Assembly: GCF_017352195.1 (NCBI RefSeq)
Contig: NZ_CP071445.1
Location: 496,001-560,000, forward strand
From: Sedimentibacter sp. zth1
Lineage (GTDB): Bacteria; Bacillota; Clostridia; Tissierellales; Sedimentibacteraceae
DNA length: 64,000 nucleotides
Direction of reading: 5' to 3'
Shown: positions 8,817 to 19,651 of the stretch, in pieces
Layout: every line of letters begins with the position of its first letter
How positions within the stretch are numbered: position 1 is the stretch's first letter
The notes under the pieces: generated by a model
Told to the model about the DNA's origin: nothing
The model's database searches: none
The model's input: only the letters and a program-made list of their open reading frames with translations
Program-made: the position numbers and the translations under genes

Positions 8817-10322
8817 ATGGCAAAGGTAATAATGGTACAAGGTACAACGTCTAATGCTGGTAAAAGTATTGTTACTGCAGCATTATGTAGAATATTCAAA
8901 CAAGATGGATACAAGGTAGCACCTTTTAAATCACAAAATATGGCACTTAATTCCTATATTACTAAGGACGGGCTTGAAATGGGAAGAGCACAGGTAATGC
9001 AAGCAGAAGCAGCTGGTATAGAGCCTGATGTTAGAATGAATCCTATATTATTAAAGCCAACAGGAGATAAAGGTTCTCAGGTCATATTAAACGGTTCAGT
9101 GCTAGGAGATATGAGTGCAAAAGACTACTATAAACAAAAGACTATGCTAATTCCTCATATCCTAAAATCGTACAATTCTTTAGCGGAAGAAAATGATGTA
9201 ATTGTTATAGAGGGTGCTGGCAGTCCTGCTGAAATAAATTTGAGAGAAAATGATATTGTAAATATGGGTATGGCTGAACTTGTTGATGCACCAGTTATAC
9301 TGGTAGGAGATATTGATAGAGGTGGTGTGTTTGCATCAATTGCAGGAACACTGTTACTTTTGACAGATGATGAGAAGAAAAGAGTAAAGGGTACGGTGAT
9401 AAACAAGTTTAGAGGTGATGTCGATATTCTAAAGCCAGGACTTGATATGTTAGAAGATATAACACATGTTGGTGTACTTGGTGTTATACCATATATGAAA
9501 CTTCAAATAGATGACGAGGATAGCCTTTCGGAAAGGTTGGACAATAAAAATGAACTTAAACTTATAGATATTGCTGTTATAAAGTTACCAAGACTTTCAA
9601 ACTTTACTGATTTCAATGTATTTGAAATGTTCAATGGTGTTTCAGTTAGATATGTGTCTAATGTACATGATTTGTGTGATCCTGACATGGTAATTTTACC
9701 TGGTACAAAAAATACAATTGAAGACTTGAAATGGCTACGACAAAGCGGGTTAGAAGCTAAAATACAGCGATTTGCACATCAAGGCAAGCCGGTTTTTGGA
9801 ATATGTGGTGGGTATCAAATGCTTGGTGATAAAATATATGACCCAGAAAGTGTAGAGTCTGGTGGAGAAATTAGAGGATTGGGACTTTTAAATACTGAAA
9901 CAACTTTTTATCAAGAAAAGATTAGAACACAGGTTAAAGGAAAGTTTAAAGAAATTAATGGACTATATAATTATTTGTCGAATATTGAATTTGAAGGCTA
10001 TGAAATACATATGGGAGATACAAATACACAAAATGTAGAACCACTTAGTTCTATAAATGTAATTTCTGATACTTTAGCTAATAAAGTTAAAAATGATGGT
10101 GTTGTAAATAAAAATGTTGCTGGCTCATATATACATGGTATATTTGACAATAGCAATGTTGCAAATGCAATAGTTGAAATGCTATATGATAGAAAAGGAT
10201 TAAATAAAGAGGAATTAGAAGGTTTTGATATAAATCAATTTAAAAATTCGCAATATGATTTATTAGCTGATACCGTTAGAAAATCATTAGATATGGATAA
10301 AATATATGCTATAATAAAATAA
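8817..10322 (+). CDS. cobQ: Cobyric acid synthase
   Basis: CobQ amidates adenosylcobyrinic acid a,c-diamide at four carboxylates using glutamine and ATP. The 501-residue length fits. The N-terminal dethiobiotin-synthetase-like ATPase carries GTTSNAGKS at residues 9-17. The C-terminal class I glutaminase has the nucleophile C330 in [12 protein letters not shown] and the histidine in SYIHGIFDN. It follows the decarboxylase by 15 nt with an AGGAG RBS. Only late steps are encoded here, so the ring may be salvaged or made elsewhere. Confidence 0.96.
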   Translation: MAKVIMVQGTTSNAGKSIVTAALCRIFKQDGYKVAPFKSQNMALNSYITKDGLEMGRAQVMQAEAAGIEPDVRMNPILLKPTGDKGSQVILNGSVLGDMSAKDYYKQKTMLIPHILKSYNSLAEENDVIVIEGAGSPAEINLRENDIVNMGMAELVDAPVILVGDIDRGGVFASIAGTLLLLTDDEKKRVKGTVINKFRGDVDILKPGLDMLEDITHVGVLGVIPYMKLQIDDEDSLSERLDNKNELKLIDIAVIKLPRLSNFTDFNVFEMFNGVSVRYVSNVHDLCDPDMVILPGTKNTIEDLKWLRQSGLEAKIQRFAHQGKPVFGICGGYQMLGDKIYDPESVESGGEIRGLGLLNTETTFYQEKIRTQVKGKFKEINGLYNYLSNIEFEGYEIHMGDTNTQNVEPLSSINVISDTLANKVKNDGVVNKNVAGSYIHGIFDNSNVANAIVEMLYDRKGLNKEELEGFDINQFKNSQYDLLADTVRKSLDMDKIYAIIK

Positions 10323-10343
10323 ATATAAAAGTAGGGGGTATTT

Positions 10344-13300
10344 ATGGAACTGAAATTGGTAACAGGAAGAGCAAAAACAGGTAAATCGACGTATTTATAC
10401 AATGATGCCTTAAGTAAACTTAATTCTAATACAGGTACAAATTTATTGTATGTAGTTCCTGAACAAATGACATACTCTACTGAGCTTGAAATTATAAATA
10501 AAACAAATGACGCTGGACTTTTGGATTTACAGATAACAAGCTTTAAGAAGTTAGAATATATGGTTTTTGATGAAGTTGGAGGATTGAAGCTCGCAGATAT
10601 CAATGACTATGGTAAGATAATGCTATTAAAGCAAATTTGTGATAAAAGCATAGATGAATTGAAGGTATATAAGAAAGCCTTATATAAGGATGGATTTTTA
10701 AGAGAATTTAACTCGTTCGTTAAGGAACTTAAAAAAAATAATATTAATACCAAAAAATTAGAAGAGATAAATCTTGATGGTATAAAAAACGAACTATTAA
10801 AAAGGAAATTATCTGATATCATTATGATCTATAGAAATATGGAGAGTATGACCAAGGACAATTTCTTTGATGATGAAGATAAGACTGATTATTTTGTAGA
10901 AATAATAGAAAAGTCAAATATAATTAAAAATTCATATATTTATATAGATAACTTTGAAAGTTTAATTGGACAAAGACTTAGAGTTATTAAAAAATTAGTT
11001 GAACATTCAAAGGGTGTAATGATAGCTCTAAATATTGACAACAATTGTCTTGGATATTTAGAAAGTATAGATGACTATGAAATTTTTAAAGTTACCTATG
11101 ATACTTTAAGACAGTATGAGAAAATAGCAGAAGAACTCAATTTGAAAATAGACTATGTAAAACTTGAAAAATCATATATTTCTAATTGTGAAATTAAAGC
11201 TATTGAAGATAATATGTTTAAAATTTCTTCTAAACATTTTACACAGGATTTAAAAAATGTACATGTTTCTTCATCAATGAATAATTACACAGAGATTGAA
11301 AATGTCTGCAAAATCATAACTACACTTGTTCGAGATAAAGGATATAGATATAAGGATATTGCAGTTGTTACCGCAGGTATGGATATGTATGAGGTGAATA
11401 TAAAAAAAGTATTTACTAAGTTCGAAATACCATATTTTATGGATGTAAAAAAAGATATAATGAATAATCCATTTGTCAAATATATTTTGTCAATACTTGA
11501 TATGTTAAACTATAACTTTAAGCATCAAAGTGTATTTGAATATTTTAAAACTGGTTTTTCAGGACTTGACTTTGGTGAGGTTGATAAATTAGAAAACTTT
11601 GCGCTTGAATACGGTATAGAAGGAAATAGATGGTTTAGAAAATTTACCATGAATCACATTGATGTTGATTATTATGAAAATTTAAGAAAAAAATTCGCCA
11701 AAGATTTCTCAAGCTTGAGAAAAGAATTTAAGAATTTAAAGACATCTGAAGATATAACTATATTTCTATATAACATATTTAAAAAGCATAAAATCCAAGA
11801 AAAAATAATACAAAAGGTTGATGAATTTAAACACACAGGCAGATACGAACTTTCATTTATCAATACTCAAGTTTGGAATGTAATTATAGATATTTTTGAG
11901 CAGATTATATTAACGAGTAAAGATGTTGAAATATCAACAATACAGTATAGAAAAATATTAGAGTCTGGGTTAATGGAAATAGAACTCGGAATTATACCAC
12001 CAACATTGGACAAAGTTGTGGTTGGTGATTTAGACAGGGCGTTTATCAATAGTTATAAGACTATATTTTTAGTTGGAGCAAATGAGGGAGTTCTGTTGTC
12101 ATTTAACAGCGATAAGGGGCTATTGTTAGATGAAGAGAAAGAATCATTAACGAAATTAGGATTATCTTTATTGAATACAAGTATGTATAATAACTTTAAA
12201 GATAAACATATTTTGTATAAGGTATTGACAAAGCCAACGGAAAATTTATATATAAGTTATGCACTTAGTACAGTTGATGGAAAGGCTTTACAACCATCAC
12301 TGTATATAGATAAATTAAAATCTATTTTCACTAGACTTATCATAGATAGTGACTTATCAAATCATAATGAAATAGATTATGTTATGACTAAAAAATCCAC
12401 ATTAGAGATTTTAATAGAAAAATTAAGAGAATATATAGAAGGTAAGCCGCTTAGCGATATTTGGAAAGACGTATATACATATTATACAAATAATTCAGAG
12501 GATATTTCATATATAATAAATAGTGGTATTGATTATAAAAATGTAGTAGAAAATATAAAAAATACTGATATTGATAAGCTTTATGGAGAGTTTATGAAAA
12601 TGTCTGTTTCTAAGCTTGAAAACTATGCATCTTGTCCATTTAAATTCTTCATGGATTTCGGTATTAAGCCTATACAACGTAAAGAATTAAAGGTTGAATA
12701 CTATGATATAGGCAATATATTTCATGAGTGTATAGAAAAATTTACTAATGAAATTATTGAAAAAAAACTTAATATAAAAAGTATGCAGAAAGTTACTGTT
12801 ATAGAAAATATGGAAAGCTGTATTGAACAAGTATTGAAAGAAAATAGTATAGATAATAATGCTTTAGAATATAATGAACGAAATAAATATATAAAGGATA
12901 AAATCAAAAGACTTTTAGATAGGGCAGCATGGACAATGATAAGTCAGCTGAAAAAAGGTAATTTCAAACCTGAATTTACAGAATATGAGATTAAAAAGCA
13001 AATTAAGGAAATATCAAAAGAAATAGTTCTTAAAGGTAGAATTGATAGAATAGATGTGTTTGAAGATGGTGATAATGCTTATGTAAATATTATCGACTAT
13101 AAATCTGCTAAAAAAGATATTTCTTTGAGCGATGTTATAAATGGATTACAACTACAGCTATTTGTATATTTGTCTTCAATTATAGAGGGTAACTTTAATA
13201 TTGAAAAATCAGTACCTAAAATTGGGGGTGTTTTCTATTTTAACATCGATGATCCTCTAGTCAATGGAGATGCAACACCTAAGGAAATATATGAAGAAGA

Positions 13301-13718
13301 AATACTTAAGGAGTTATCATTAAAGGGTTACGTAGTAGAGGATATGAATGTTATATCTAATATAGATGAAGATTTTGAAAAAAACAGGACATCAGATATC
13401 ATACCTGTAAAATTAAAGGCGGATAATACTCTATCTAAAACTTCAAAGACTCTTAATTATGATGAATACAAGCTTATACTTGATAAAGTTGAAGATGTAA
13501 CTAAAAAAATATCACAACGAATTATTAATGGTGAAATAGAAATAAACCCATACAAAAAAGATGACGATAGAACCCCTTGTTCATATTGTGACTATAAAAC
13601 TATCTGTCAGTTTGATCCGTCTATTGATGGAAATAAATATAGAAGTATTAAAAATTCAAATAGAGAAACAATAATTAGCGAATTAATGCTTGAAAATGAG
13701 AGTAAATCGAAGAAATAA
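10344..13718 (+). CDS. addB: ATP-dependent helicase/nuclease AddAB subunit B
   Basis: AddB is the partner of AddA in double-strand break resection and Chi recognition. Over 1124 residues it has the Walker A GRAKTGKST at residues 8-16 and the C-terminal RecB-like nuclease segment with IIDYKSAK. The iron-sulfur cysteines are visible as YASCPFKFF and, near the C-terminus, CSYCDYKTIC. AGGGGG precedes the ATG 21 nt after cobQ. Unusually, addA does not follow directly: a minus-strand arginase-family gene lies between them. Confidence 0.95.
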   Translation: MELKLVTGRAKTGKSTYLYNDALSKLNSNTGTNLLYVVPEQMTYSTELEIINKTNDAGLLDLQITSFKKLEYMVFDEVGGLKLADINDYGKIMLLKQICDKSIDELKVYKKALYKDGFLREFNSFVKELKKNNINTKKLEEINLDGIKNELLKRKLSDIIMIYRNMESMTKDNFFDDEDKTDYFVEIIEKSNIIKNSYIYIDNFESLIGQRLRVIKKLVEHSKGVMIALNIDNNCLGYLESIDDYEIFKVTYDTLRQYEKIAEELNLKIDYVKLEKSYISNCEIKAIEDNMFKISSKHFTQDLKNVHVSSSMNNYTEIENVCKIITTLVRDKGYRYKDIAVVTAGMDMYEVNIKKVFTKFEIPYFMDVKKDIMNNPFVKYILSILDMLNYNFKHQSVFEYFKTGFSGLDFGEVDKLENFALEYGIEGNRWFRKFTMNHIDVDYYENLRKKFAKDFSSLRKEFKNLKTSEDITIFLYNIFKKHKIQEKIIQKVDEFKHTGRYELSFINTQVWNVIIDIFEQIILTSKDVEISTIQYRKILESGLMEIELGIIPPTLDKVVVGDLDRAFINSYKTIFLVGANEGVLLSFNSDKGLLLDEEKESLTKLGLSLLNTSMYNNFKDKHILYKVLTKPTENLYISYALSTVDGKALQPSLYIDKLKSIFTRLIIDSDLSNHNEIDYVMTKKSTLEILIEKLREYIEGKPLSDIWKDVYTYYTNNSEDISYIINSGIDYKNVVENIKNTDIDKLYGEFMKMSVSKLENYASCPFKFFMDFGIKPIQRKELKVEYYDIGNIFHECIEKFTNEIIEKKLNIKSMQKVTVIENMESCIEQVLKENSIDNNALEYNERNKYIKDKIKRLLDRAAWTMISQLKKGNFKPEFTEYEIKKQIKEISKEIVLKGRIDRIDVFEDGDNAYVNIIDYKSAKKDISLSDVINGLQLQLFVYLSSIIEGNFNIEKSVPKIGGVFYFNIDDPLVNGDATPKEIYEEEILKELSLKGYVVEDMNVISNIDEDFEKNRTSDIIPVKLKADNTLSKTSKTLNYDEYKLILDKVEDVTKKISQRIINGEIEINPYKKDDDRTPCSYCDYKTICQFDPSIDGNKYRSIKNSNRETIISELMLENESKSKK

Positions 13719-13763
13719 ATAATAGAAGTTGAGTAGCAATAGATTACTCAACTTCTATTATTT
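13717..13763. terminator. Bidirectional terminator between addB and the arginase-family gene
   Basis: A perfect 19-bp stem (13717-13735 with 13745-13763) has a 9-nt loop and A/T-rich ends on both sides. It overlaps the stop codons of both convergent genes: addB ends at 13718 and the minus-strand gene ends at 13744. It should terminate transcription in both directions. Confidence 0.85.
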
Positions 13764-14511
13764 CATGGTTTAAGGTCAAAATCTTTTCATTTGTACTATT
13801 ATTTATGCTATTTGCTTCATTAAAATCTATTGGGTTTGTATAGTTCGTTAGATATTCACCACACACATCCATACCAATTATTTTGTGCTTAATAATTATA
13901 TATTCAACTGCCTTTACAAACTCATACATGTGCATTTGTCCTTGATCCCAGTTTGTTTTTGCTACGTCTTCACAAAACACATCCTTATCAACAGAAATAT
14001 AGACAGGGTATTTAATTACGTCCCTAAGCTCTGTGTACCATGAATTTTGTTTAAAAATTATATCATTCGGAAAAACTGTCACTTTTTCTTTGAATCTTGC
14101 ATCGAGTGTTTTTAAAGAAATTCTGCTTGTTCCAACTAATACTATTTGTTTTAGATATTTTTCGTTTTCAAAGGCACACCTCAGCCAACTTCCACAAGAA
14201 AGTAAATCTTCAAAAACTGTTTTTTGCATATCTGAATGATTATCAAATAAAACTAATGTGAAATTTTGAGTTAACTTTTCTGTCAGAAATAAGCTTATGT
14301 AGTGATAATTGCCTGAGCCTATGAAGCTGATGTTTGGCAAATATATATTTTTTAATTTCTTTCTTATATTATGTGATGCTATTTGGTCGCAATAAGCGTT
14401 GGAGCCAGTTAATCTGTTTTTAAAAACCCATTCATGTTCATTTTTTTTATAAAAATCTTGTTTTTGATATACACCATCAAAATCAAACAATAAAATATCA
14501 TTTTTCATCAT
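13744..14511 (-). CDS. Arginase/ureohydrolase-family metalloenzyme, substrate unknown
   Basis: This 255-residue protein retains the metal ligands of the arginase fold in order: H70 in GSGNYHY, D90/H92/D94 in FDNHSD, and D175/D177 in SVDKD. The rest is divergent from arginase, agmatinase and formimidoylglutamase, and the first 40 residues (LLFDFDGVYQ) do not match them. A hydrolase acting on a guanidino- or amidino-type compound is a fair inference; the substrate cannot be read. It lies reversed between addB and addA, with its stop codon inside the shared terminator hairpin. GGGGGAT precedes the ATG pair at 14511/14508. Confidence 0.75.
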   Translation of the reverse strand: MMKNDILLFDFDGVYQKQDFYKKNEHEWVFKNRLTGSNAYCDQIASHNIRKKLKNIYLPNISFIGSGNYHYISLFLTEKLTQNFTLVLFDNHSDMQKTVFEDLLSCGSWLRCAFENEKYLKQIVLVGTSRISLKTLDARFKEKVTVFPNDIIFKQNSWYTELRDVIKYPVYISVDKDVFCEDVAKTNWDQGQMHMYEFVKAVEYIIIKHKIIGMDVCGEYLTNYTNPIDFNEANSINNSTNEKILTLNHEIIEVE

Positions 14512-14547
14512 AATCCCCCATAATTTTCACAAAAATAAATATATAAA

Positions 14548-14597
14548 AACCGCTCTTTGATATTGTGATAGTACTTCACAATATCAATTAAACGGTT
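14548..14597. repeat. Two-tier inverted repeat in the divergent region before addA
   Basis: An inner perfect 12-bp stem, TTGATATTGTGA (14557-14568) with TCACAATATCAA (14576-14587), is enclosed by an outer 5-bp stem AACCG (14548-14552) / CGGTT (14593-14597). There is no U tract on either strand, so it is more likely an operator or a structured relic than a terminator. It lies between the divergent starts of the arginase-family gene and addA. Confidence 0.7.
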
Positions 14598-14713
14598 GCT
14601 AAATTCATTATAACATTTAAACTATAATAAAACAAATGTTTGAATATATATTGTTTTAATATTGATTTCATAATATAATATTATTGTATTAAAAAGTTTG
14701 TGAGGTGAGGCAA

Positions 14714-17700
14714 ATGAAATGGACTGAAAATCAACAGAAGGTAATAGACTCAAGGAATAAGAATATTTTAGTTTCAGCAGCAGCTGGCTCAGGAAAAACT
14801 GCTGTGCTCGTAGAGAGAATTATAAAACTTGTGAAAGATAATAAAGAAGAAATAGATAGTTTTTTGATTGTGACATTTACCAACGCCGCAGCTGCTGGAA
14901 TGAAACAAAAGATTCAAAAAGCATTATATAAAGATTTAGAAGATGATAGTATAAGTGATGATAATTTAAAAAGACATCTTAGAAACCAGTTAAATAAGCT
15001 AAATAAAGCAAATATTTCAACTATACACTCGTTTTGTATAGATTTATTAAGAAAAAATTTTCATGTTATTGGTATTGACCCGAATTTTAGAATTGGTGAT
15101 CCAAATGAATGCCAAATACTTTTGAATGAAGCAGTTGATGATGTTTTAGAGCAGGCTTATACTGATAAATCCAGTGATTTTGTTCAATTGGTTGAATGCT
15201 TCACAAGCAATAGATCAGACAAAGAGTTAGTAGAGTTAATTAAAGATATGTATTATTTTATATTGAGCTTTCCAAATCCACTTGAGTGGTTTGAAAAATC
15301 TGTTAATATGCTTGAAATTACTGAAATAGAATTGGATGAATCAATTTGGTTAAGTGTAATTAGAGAAAATGTAGGCACACTTTTAGATGGAGCAGAAGAA
15401 GCTATAAAATTGGCTATAGATTTATCAAAGGAAGAAGCTGGACCAATAGCATATTTTGATACGTTTTCTAGGGATTTAAGCAATGTTAGTGAGCTTAGAG
15501 ATTCATTGATAAATTCTAATTTTAATAATTTTATAAATAATCTATATTCACTTTCACACCCAAGACTTGCTTCTATAAGGGGTAAGAAAAAGGAAGAAGT
15601 GGATGCTGTTTTATTAGATGATGCAAAATCTATGCGTAATGAATATAAAAAAATAGTTGATGGTATAAAAAAGCTTATTCCAAATAAAACAATGAAGGAG
15701 TTTACAGAGGCTATAAATTATATGTATCCGGCGATGAAAGCTCTATTTGAATTGGTTAAAAGTTTAATGAATGAATTTAAGATAAAAAAAGCAGATAAAG
15801 CTATTCTTGATTTTGGAGATGTTGAACATTTTGCTCTTGATGCTTTGTCCTATGAAGACGTAAGAGAAAGCTGTAGGAATAAATATAAATTTATTTTTGT
15901 TGATGAATATCAAGATAGTAATCAAATTCAGGAAACACTTATTGGTTTGATAAAACGTGATAATAATGTGTTTATGGTTGGAGATTCAAAGCAAAGTATA
16001 TATAAATTTAGACTTGCTGATGTTGATTTGTTTAACTCTAAGCTAAGAACATATAAAACTGAGTGTGATGAAGGTGATTTAAATCAAAGAATAGATTTAA
16101 ACCATAATTTCAGAAGTAGATTCGAGATACTTGCAGCAACTAATTATATATTTGAAAAAATTATGTCTAAAAAACTAGGTGAACTTGATTACAATAAAGA
16201 AGTATTTTTAAATGTTGGTACAGAATTCAAAAAATCAAAGGATGACAGAGTAGAACTAGATATTATTGAAACGCAGACAGTAGAAGCAGATGAAGATATT
16301 GATGAAGAACTACAAGCTATGAAAAAAGCTGAAATTGAAGCTTTTTTTGCTGTAAATAAAATTAAAGATTTACTAGGACAGAAAACTTATTTTGCAAAGG
16401 AAAATGAGTTTAGAACTATAGAATTCAAGGACATAGTTATATTACTTAGGTCAGTTGCAAACTGGTCTACAGTTTTTGAAGAAATATTTTTTAATCAGGG
16501 AATTCCTTTTTATTCAGACACAGGAACAGGTTATTTTGAAACAATTGAAATAGAGATTATGATTAATATGCTTAGACTTATTGATAATATTAGGCAAGAT
16601 ATTCCGTTATTAAGTATCATGAGGTCACCTATAGGTAAATTTACTACAGAAGAGCTAATAAAAATTAGGATTAAATCACCTAAGATTTCATTTATAGATG
16701 CAATGTACATTTATAAAAATAATGAAAAAAATGATCTTCAACAAAAAATAATATCATTTATAGATATGATTGAGAATTACAAAAAAAATAGTAGATATGA
16801 AAAACTAAATGATTTGATATGGAAAATACTGATGGAGACTGATTATTACTATTTTGTAGGTGCATTGCCAAACGGTAAGGTAAGACAAGCAAATTTAAGA
16901 CTATTAACTGACAAGGCATTTGAGTATGAAAATACATCAATGACAGGACTATATAATTTTCTAAAATATATTGAGAAGTTAAAGTTGTATAATAGTGATG
17001 AAAGTACAGCTAAGATACTCGGTGAAAATGATAATGTAGTTAGACTTATGACAATACATAAAAGTAAAGGTTTAGAATTTCAAGTTGTTATTTTATGTGG
17101 TTTGAATAAAAAATTTAATATGATGGATGTTTCAAAAAGCATACTAAAGCATAAAACATATGGGATAGCACCTAAATATGTTAATCCTGAACTGAGAATT
17201 TACAAAGAGACATTACCTAGAATTGCTTTGAAAGATGTAACTAAGCTTGAAACGTTATCTGAAGAAATGAGAGTTTTATACGTTGCGCTTACAAGAGCAG
17301 TTGATAAGCTTATTTTGTGTGGGACAGTAAAGAGTGCTGAGGGAAGAGTAAAAAAATGGAGAAAAGGTACAACACATTATAATTTATATACTTCTCAATC
17401 GTACTTGGATTGGATTTGCAGTTCTATTTATAAACATAAGGATGGTTATGAGCTAAGAAAATTATGTAATGATGACAACAGTATAGTTAAAAATGATATA
17501 CACAATGCATCATTTTTGATTAATATTTTAACACTAAAGGATATCAATTATTCAGCGAATCAAGCTGAAAATAAAAGAGAAGAAAGAATTGAAGAAATTA
17601 AGCATTTTACAGAAGAAGTTCATAGCATAGAAACGGATGAAATAAACAGAAGATTAAGCTTTGAATATTCCTACAAAAAGTCAATAAACATACCAACTAA

Positions 17701-18340
17701 GTTATCTGTAACCGATATTAAAAATCTTGATAAAAAAGATGTAAATGTTGAAAATATTAAGTATAATATACCTAAATTAGTTGATATACCATTGTTTAAA
17801 GAGAATAATATTAACTTTACACAAGCAGAAATAGGAACTATAACTCACTATGTTATGCAACATTTAGACCTAAATCAACAGCTTGATATTCAAAATATTA
17901 ATGAACAAATTGCAAATATGATTATGCATAAGCTATTAACAGAAAGTGAAGCTGAGGTAGTAAATATTGAACAAATAGTAATGTTCTTTAAAAGTGATAT
18001 AGGAAAAAGAATGCTTTTATCTTCAAATATAAAAAGAGAAACACCTTTCGTTATAAAAAAGCATGCCAATGAAGTAGTTAAAAACATTAATGAAAATGAG
18101 TTTGTACTAATACAGGGTATCATAGACTGTTATTTTTATGAGAAGGATGAAATAATTGTTATAGATTATAAAACAGATAAGGTTAATGACGAAAACATAG
18201 ACATAATAAAGAACCAATACAAAAAGCAAATTCTATCATATAAGGAAGCTATACAAAAATTGACTAATAAAAAGGTTAAACAGTGTTACCTATATTTATT
18301 TGATATAGGAAAGCAGATATTGATAGAGGATGAAGACTAA
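14714..18340 (+). CDS. addA: ATP-dependent helicase/nuclease AddAB subunit A
   Basis: AddA is a UvrD-type 3'-5' helicase with a C-terminal RecB nuclease. Walker A is SAAAGSGKT at residues 21-29 and the Walker B segment is FVDEYQDSNQIQE. Helicase motifs near LMTIHKSKGLEF and EEMRVLYVALTRA are intact. The nuclease motif appears as GIIDCYFYE and VIDYKTD near the C-terminus. The ATG at 14714, with GAGGTG 6 nt upstream, gives the standard MKWTENQ opening; an upstream GTG at 14705 overlaps the RBS. addA and rmuC follow one another closely. Confidence 0.96.
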   Translation: MKWTENQQKVIDSRNKNILVSAAAGSGKTAVLVERIIKLVKDNKEEIDSFLIVTFTNAAAAGMKQKIQKALYKDLEDDSISDDNLKRHLRNQLNKLNKANISTIHSFCIDLLRKNFHVIGIDPNFRIGDPNECQILLNEAVDDVLEQAYTDKSSDFVQLVECFTSNRSDKELVELIKDMYYFILSFPNPLEWFEKSVNMLEITEIELDESIWLSVIRENVGTLLDGAEEAIKLAIDLSKEEAGPIAYFDTFSRDLSNVSELRDSLINSNFNNFINNLYSLSHPRLASIRGKKKEEVDAVLLDDAKSMRNEYKKIVDGIKKLIPNKTMKEFTEAINYMYPAMKALFELVKSLMNEFKIKKADKAILDFGDVEHFALDALSYEDVRESCRNKYKFIFVDEYQDSNQIQETLIGLIKRDNNVFMVGDSKQSIYKFRLADVDLFNSKLRTYKTECDEGDLNQRIDLNHNFRSRFEILAATNYIFEKIMSKKLGELDYNKEVFLNVGTEFKKSKDDRVELDIIETQTVEADEDIDEELQAMKKAEIEAFFAVNKIKDLLGQKTYFAKENEFRTIEFKDIVILLRSVANWSTVFEEIFFNQGIPFYSDTGTGYFETIEIEIMINMLRLIDNIRQDIPLLSIMRSPIGKFTTEELIKIRIKSPKISFIDAMYIYKNNEKNDLQQKIISFIDMIENYKKNSRYEKLNDLIWKILMETDYYYFVGALPNGKVRQANLRLLTDKAFEYENTSMTGLYNFLKYIEKLKLYNSDESTAKILGENDNVVRLMTIHKSKGLEFQVVILCGLNKKFNMMDVSKSILKHKTYGIAPKYVNPELRIYKETLPRIALKDVTKLETLSEEMRVLYVALTRAVDKLILCGTVKSAEGRVKKWRKGTTHYNLYTSQSYLDWICSSIYKHKDGYELRKLCNDDNSIVKNDIHNASFLINILTLKDINYSANQAENKREERIEEIKHFTEEVHSIETDEINRRLSFEYSYKKSINIPTKLSVTDIKNLDKKDVNVENIKYNIPKLVDIPLFKENNINFTQAEIGTITHYVMQHLDLNQQLDIQNINEQIANMIMHKLLTESEAEVVNIEQIVMFFKSDIGKRMLLSSNIKRETPFVIKKHANEVVKNINENEFVLIQGIIDCYFYEKDEIIVIDYKTDKVNDENIDIIKNQYKKQILSYKEAIQKLTNKKVKQCYLYLFDIGKQILIEDED

Positions 18341-18368
18341 CAAAACAATTATTTTGGAGGGAAAAAAT

Positions 18369-19637
18369 TTGGAAAAACTAATTTTAATTATGACTACTAT
18401 AACATGCTTAATTAGTATTTTTATTTTGATAAGGCTAGTAAATAGTTCTAATCAACGAAATAATAAAATGATGACAGATTTAAAAATAATGATTACTGAA
18501 AATAACAATACTGCACTTGACAATATATTATCAAAGATAAGTGATTCTAATCAGAGACAGCTTAAAATGCTTTTAGAAAATAAGCTTGAAACAGTCGAAA
18601 AATTAGAATATAATTCATCTCGTATGAATAGAGATTTTTTAAGCTTTCAAGAGAATACATCAAAATATATCAATGAATCAAACATTAAATTAACTGAAAG
18701 TTTGAGCAATAATTTTAATACCCTTAACAACAAGGTTGATGAGAATTTAGATAAAATCAACAAGCGTGTTGAAGAAAGATTAAACGAAGGATTTGAAAAA
18801 ACAAATAAAACTTTTAATAATATATTAGAAAGATTATCTAAAATTGATGAAGCACAGAAAAAAATTGATAGTCTATCAACTAATATAGTTTCTTTGCAGG
18901 ATATACTTACTGATAAAAAAAGCAGAGGAACATTTGGAGAAATTCAACTTAACAATATTTTATACGCAATATTTGGCGAGAAAAATGATAAAACATATCA
19001 AATTCAAAAGAAACTATCAAATGGTACTATTGTTGATGCAATGCTATTTATACCGCAACCGGTAGGTAATTTAAGTATTGACTCAAAATTTCCACTTGAA
19101 AATTATCAAAGAATGATTGACAAAAGTTTGACTGCCTTTGAAAGAGCACAGGCTGAAAAAGATTTTAAATTGAATATAAAAAAACATATTAATGATATAA
19201 GTTCAAAATATATTATTAAAGATGAAACTTCAGAGCAAGCAGTTATGTTTATTCCAGCTGAAGCAATATTTGCTGAAATCAATGCATATCACCAGGATTT
19301 GGTTGATTATGCTGGTAATAAGAAGGTATGGCTCGCTTCACCAACAACTCTTATGTCTGTACTTTCAACAGTTCAGGTTATACTAAAAAATATGGAGAGA
19401 GAAAGATATTCAAGTATAATTCATACAGAGTTAAACAAATTAGGTGAAGAATTTAAGCGTTACAAAACACGTTGGGATTCTTTAGCGAAAAATATAAAGA
19501 AGGTTTCTAATGATGTTGACAATATAAATATTACATCAAACAAAATTGAAAAGAAATTTAACAGTATTTCTATGGTTGAAATAGACACTGATATTGAAAA
19601 TGTTGATGCAATAGTTGATTTAGATTTAAATAATTAA
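18369..19637 (+). CDS. rmuC: DNA recombination protein RmuC
   Basis: RmuC is a membrane-anchored, nuclease-like protein that limits DNA inversions and rearrangements. It has an N-terminal membrane helix (LILIMTTITCLISIFILI) and a long coiled coil over about residues 35-175. The conserved domain includes RGTFGEIQL, SIDSKFPLENY, MFIPAEAIFAEI and VWLASPTTLM. I prefer the TTG at 18369 because GGAGGG is 7 nt upstream. An in-frame ATG at 18330 inside the end of addA has its purine tract touching it. It sits directly after addA, forming a repair cluster. Confidence 0.9.
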   Translation: MEKLILIMTTITCLISIFILIRLVNSSNQRNNKMMTDLKIMITENNNTALDNILSKISDSNQRQLKMLLENKLETVEKLEYNSSRMNRDFLSFQENTSKYINESNIKLTESLSNNFNTLNNKVDENLDKINKRVEERLNEGFEKTNKTFNNILERLSKIDEAQKKIDSLSTNIVSLQDILTDKKSRGTFGEIQLNNILYAIFGEKNDKTYQIQKKLSNGTIVDAMLFIPQPVGNLSIDSKFPLENYQRMIDKSLTAFERAQAEKDFKLNIKKHINDISSKYIIKDETSEQAVMFIPAEAIFAEINAYHQDLVDYAGNKKVWLASPTTLMSVLSTVQVILKNMERERYSSIIHTELNKLGEEFKRYKTRWDSLAKNIKKVSNDVDNINITSNKIEKKFNSISMVEIDTDIENVDAIVDLDLNN

Positions 19638-19651
19638 TTTTAGGAGAAAAT

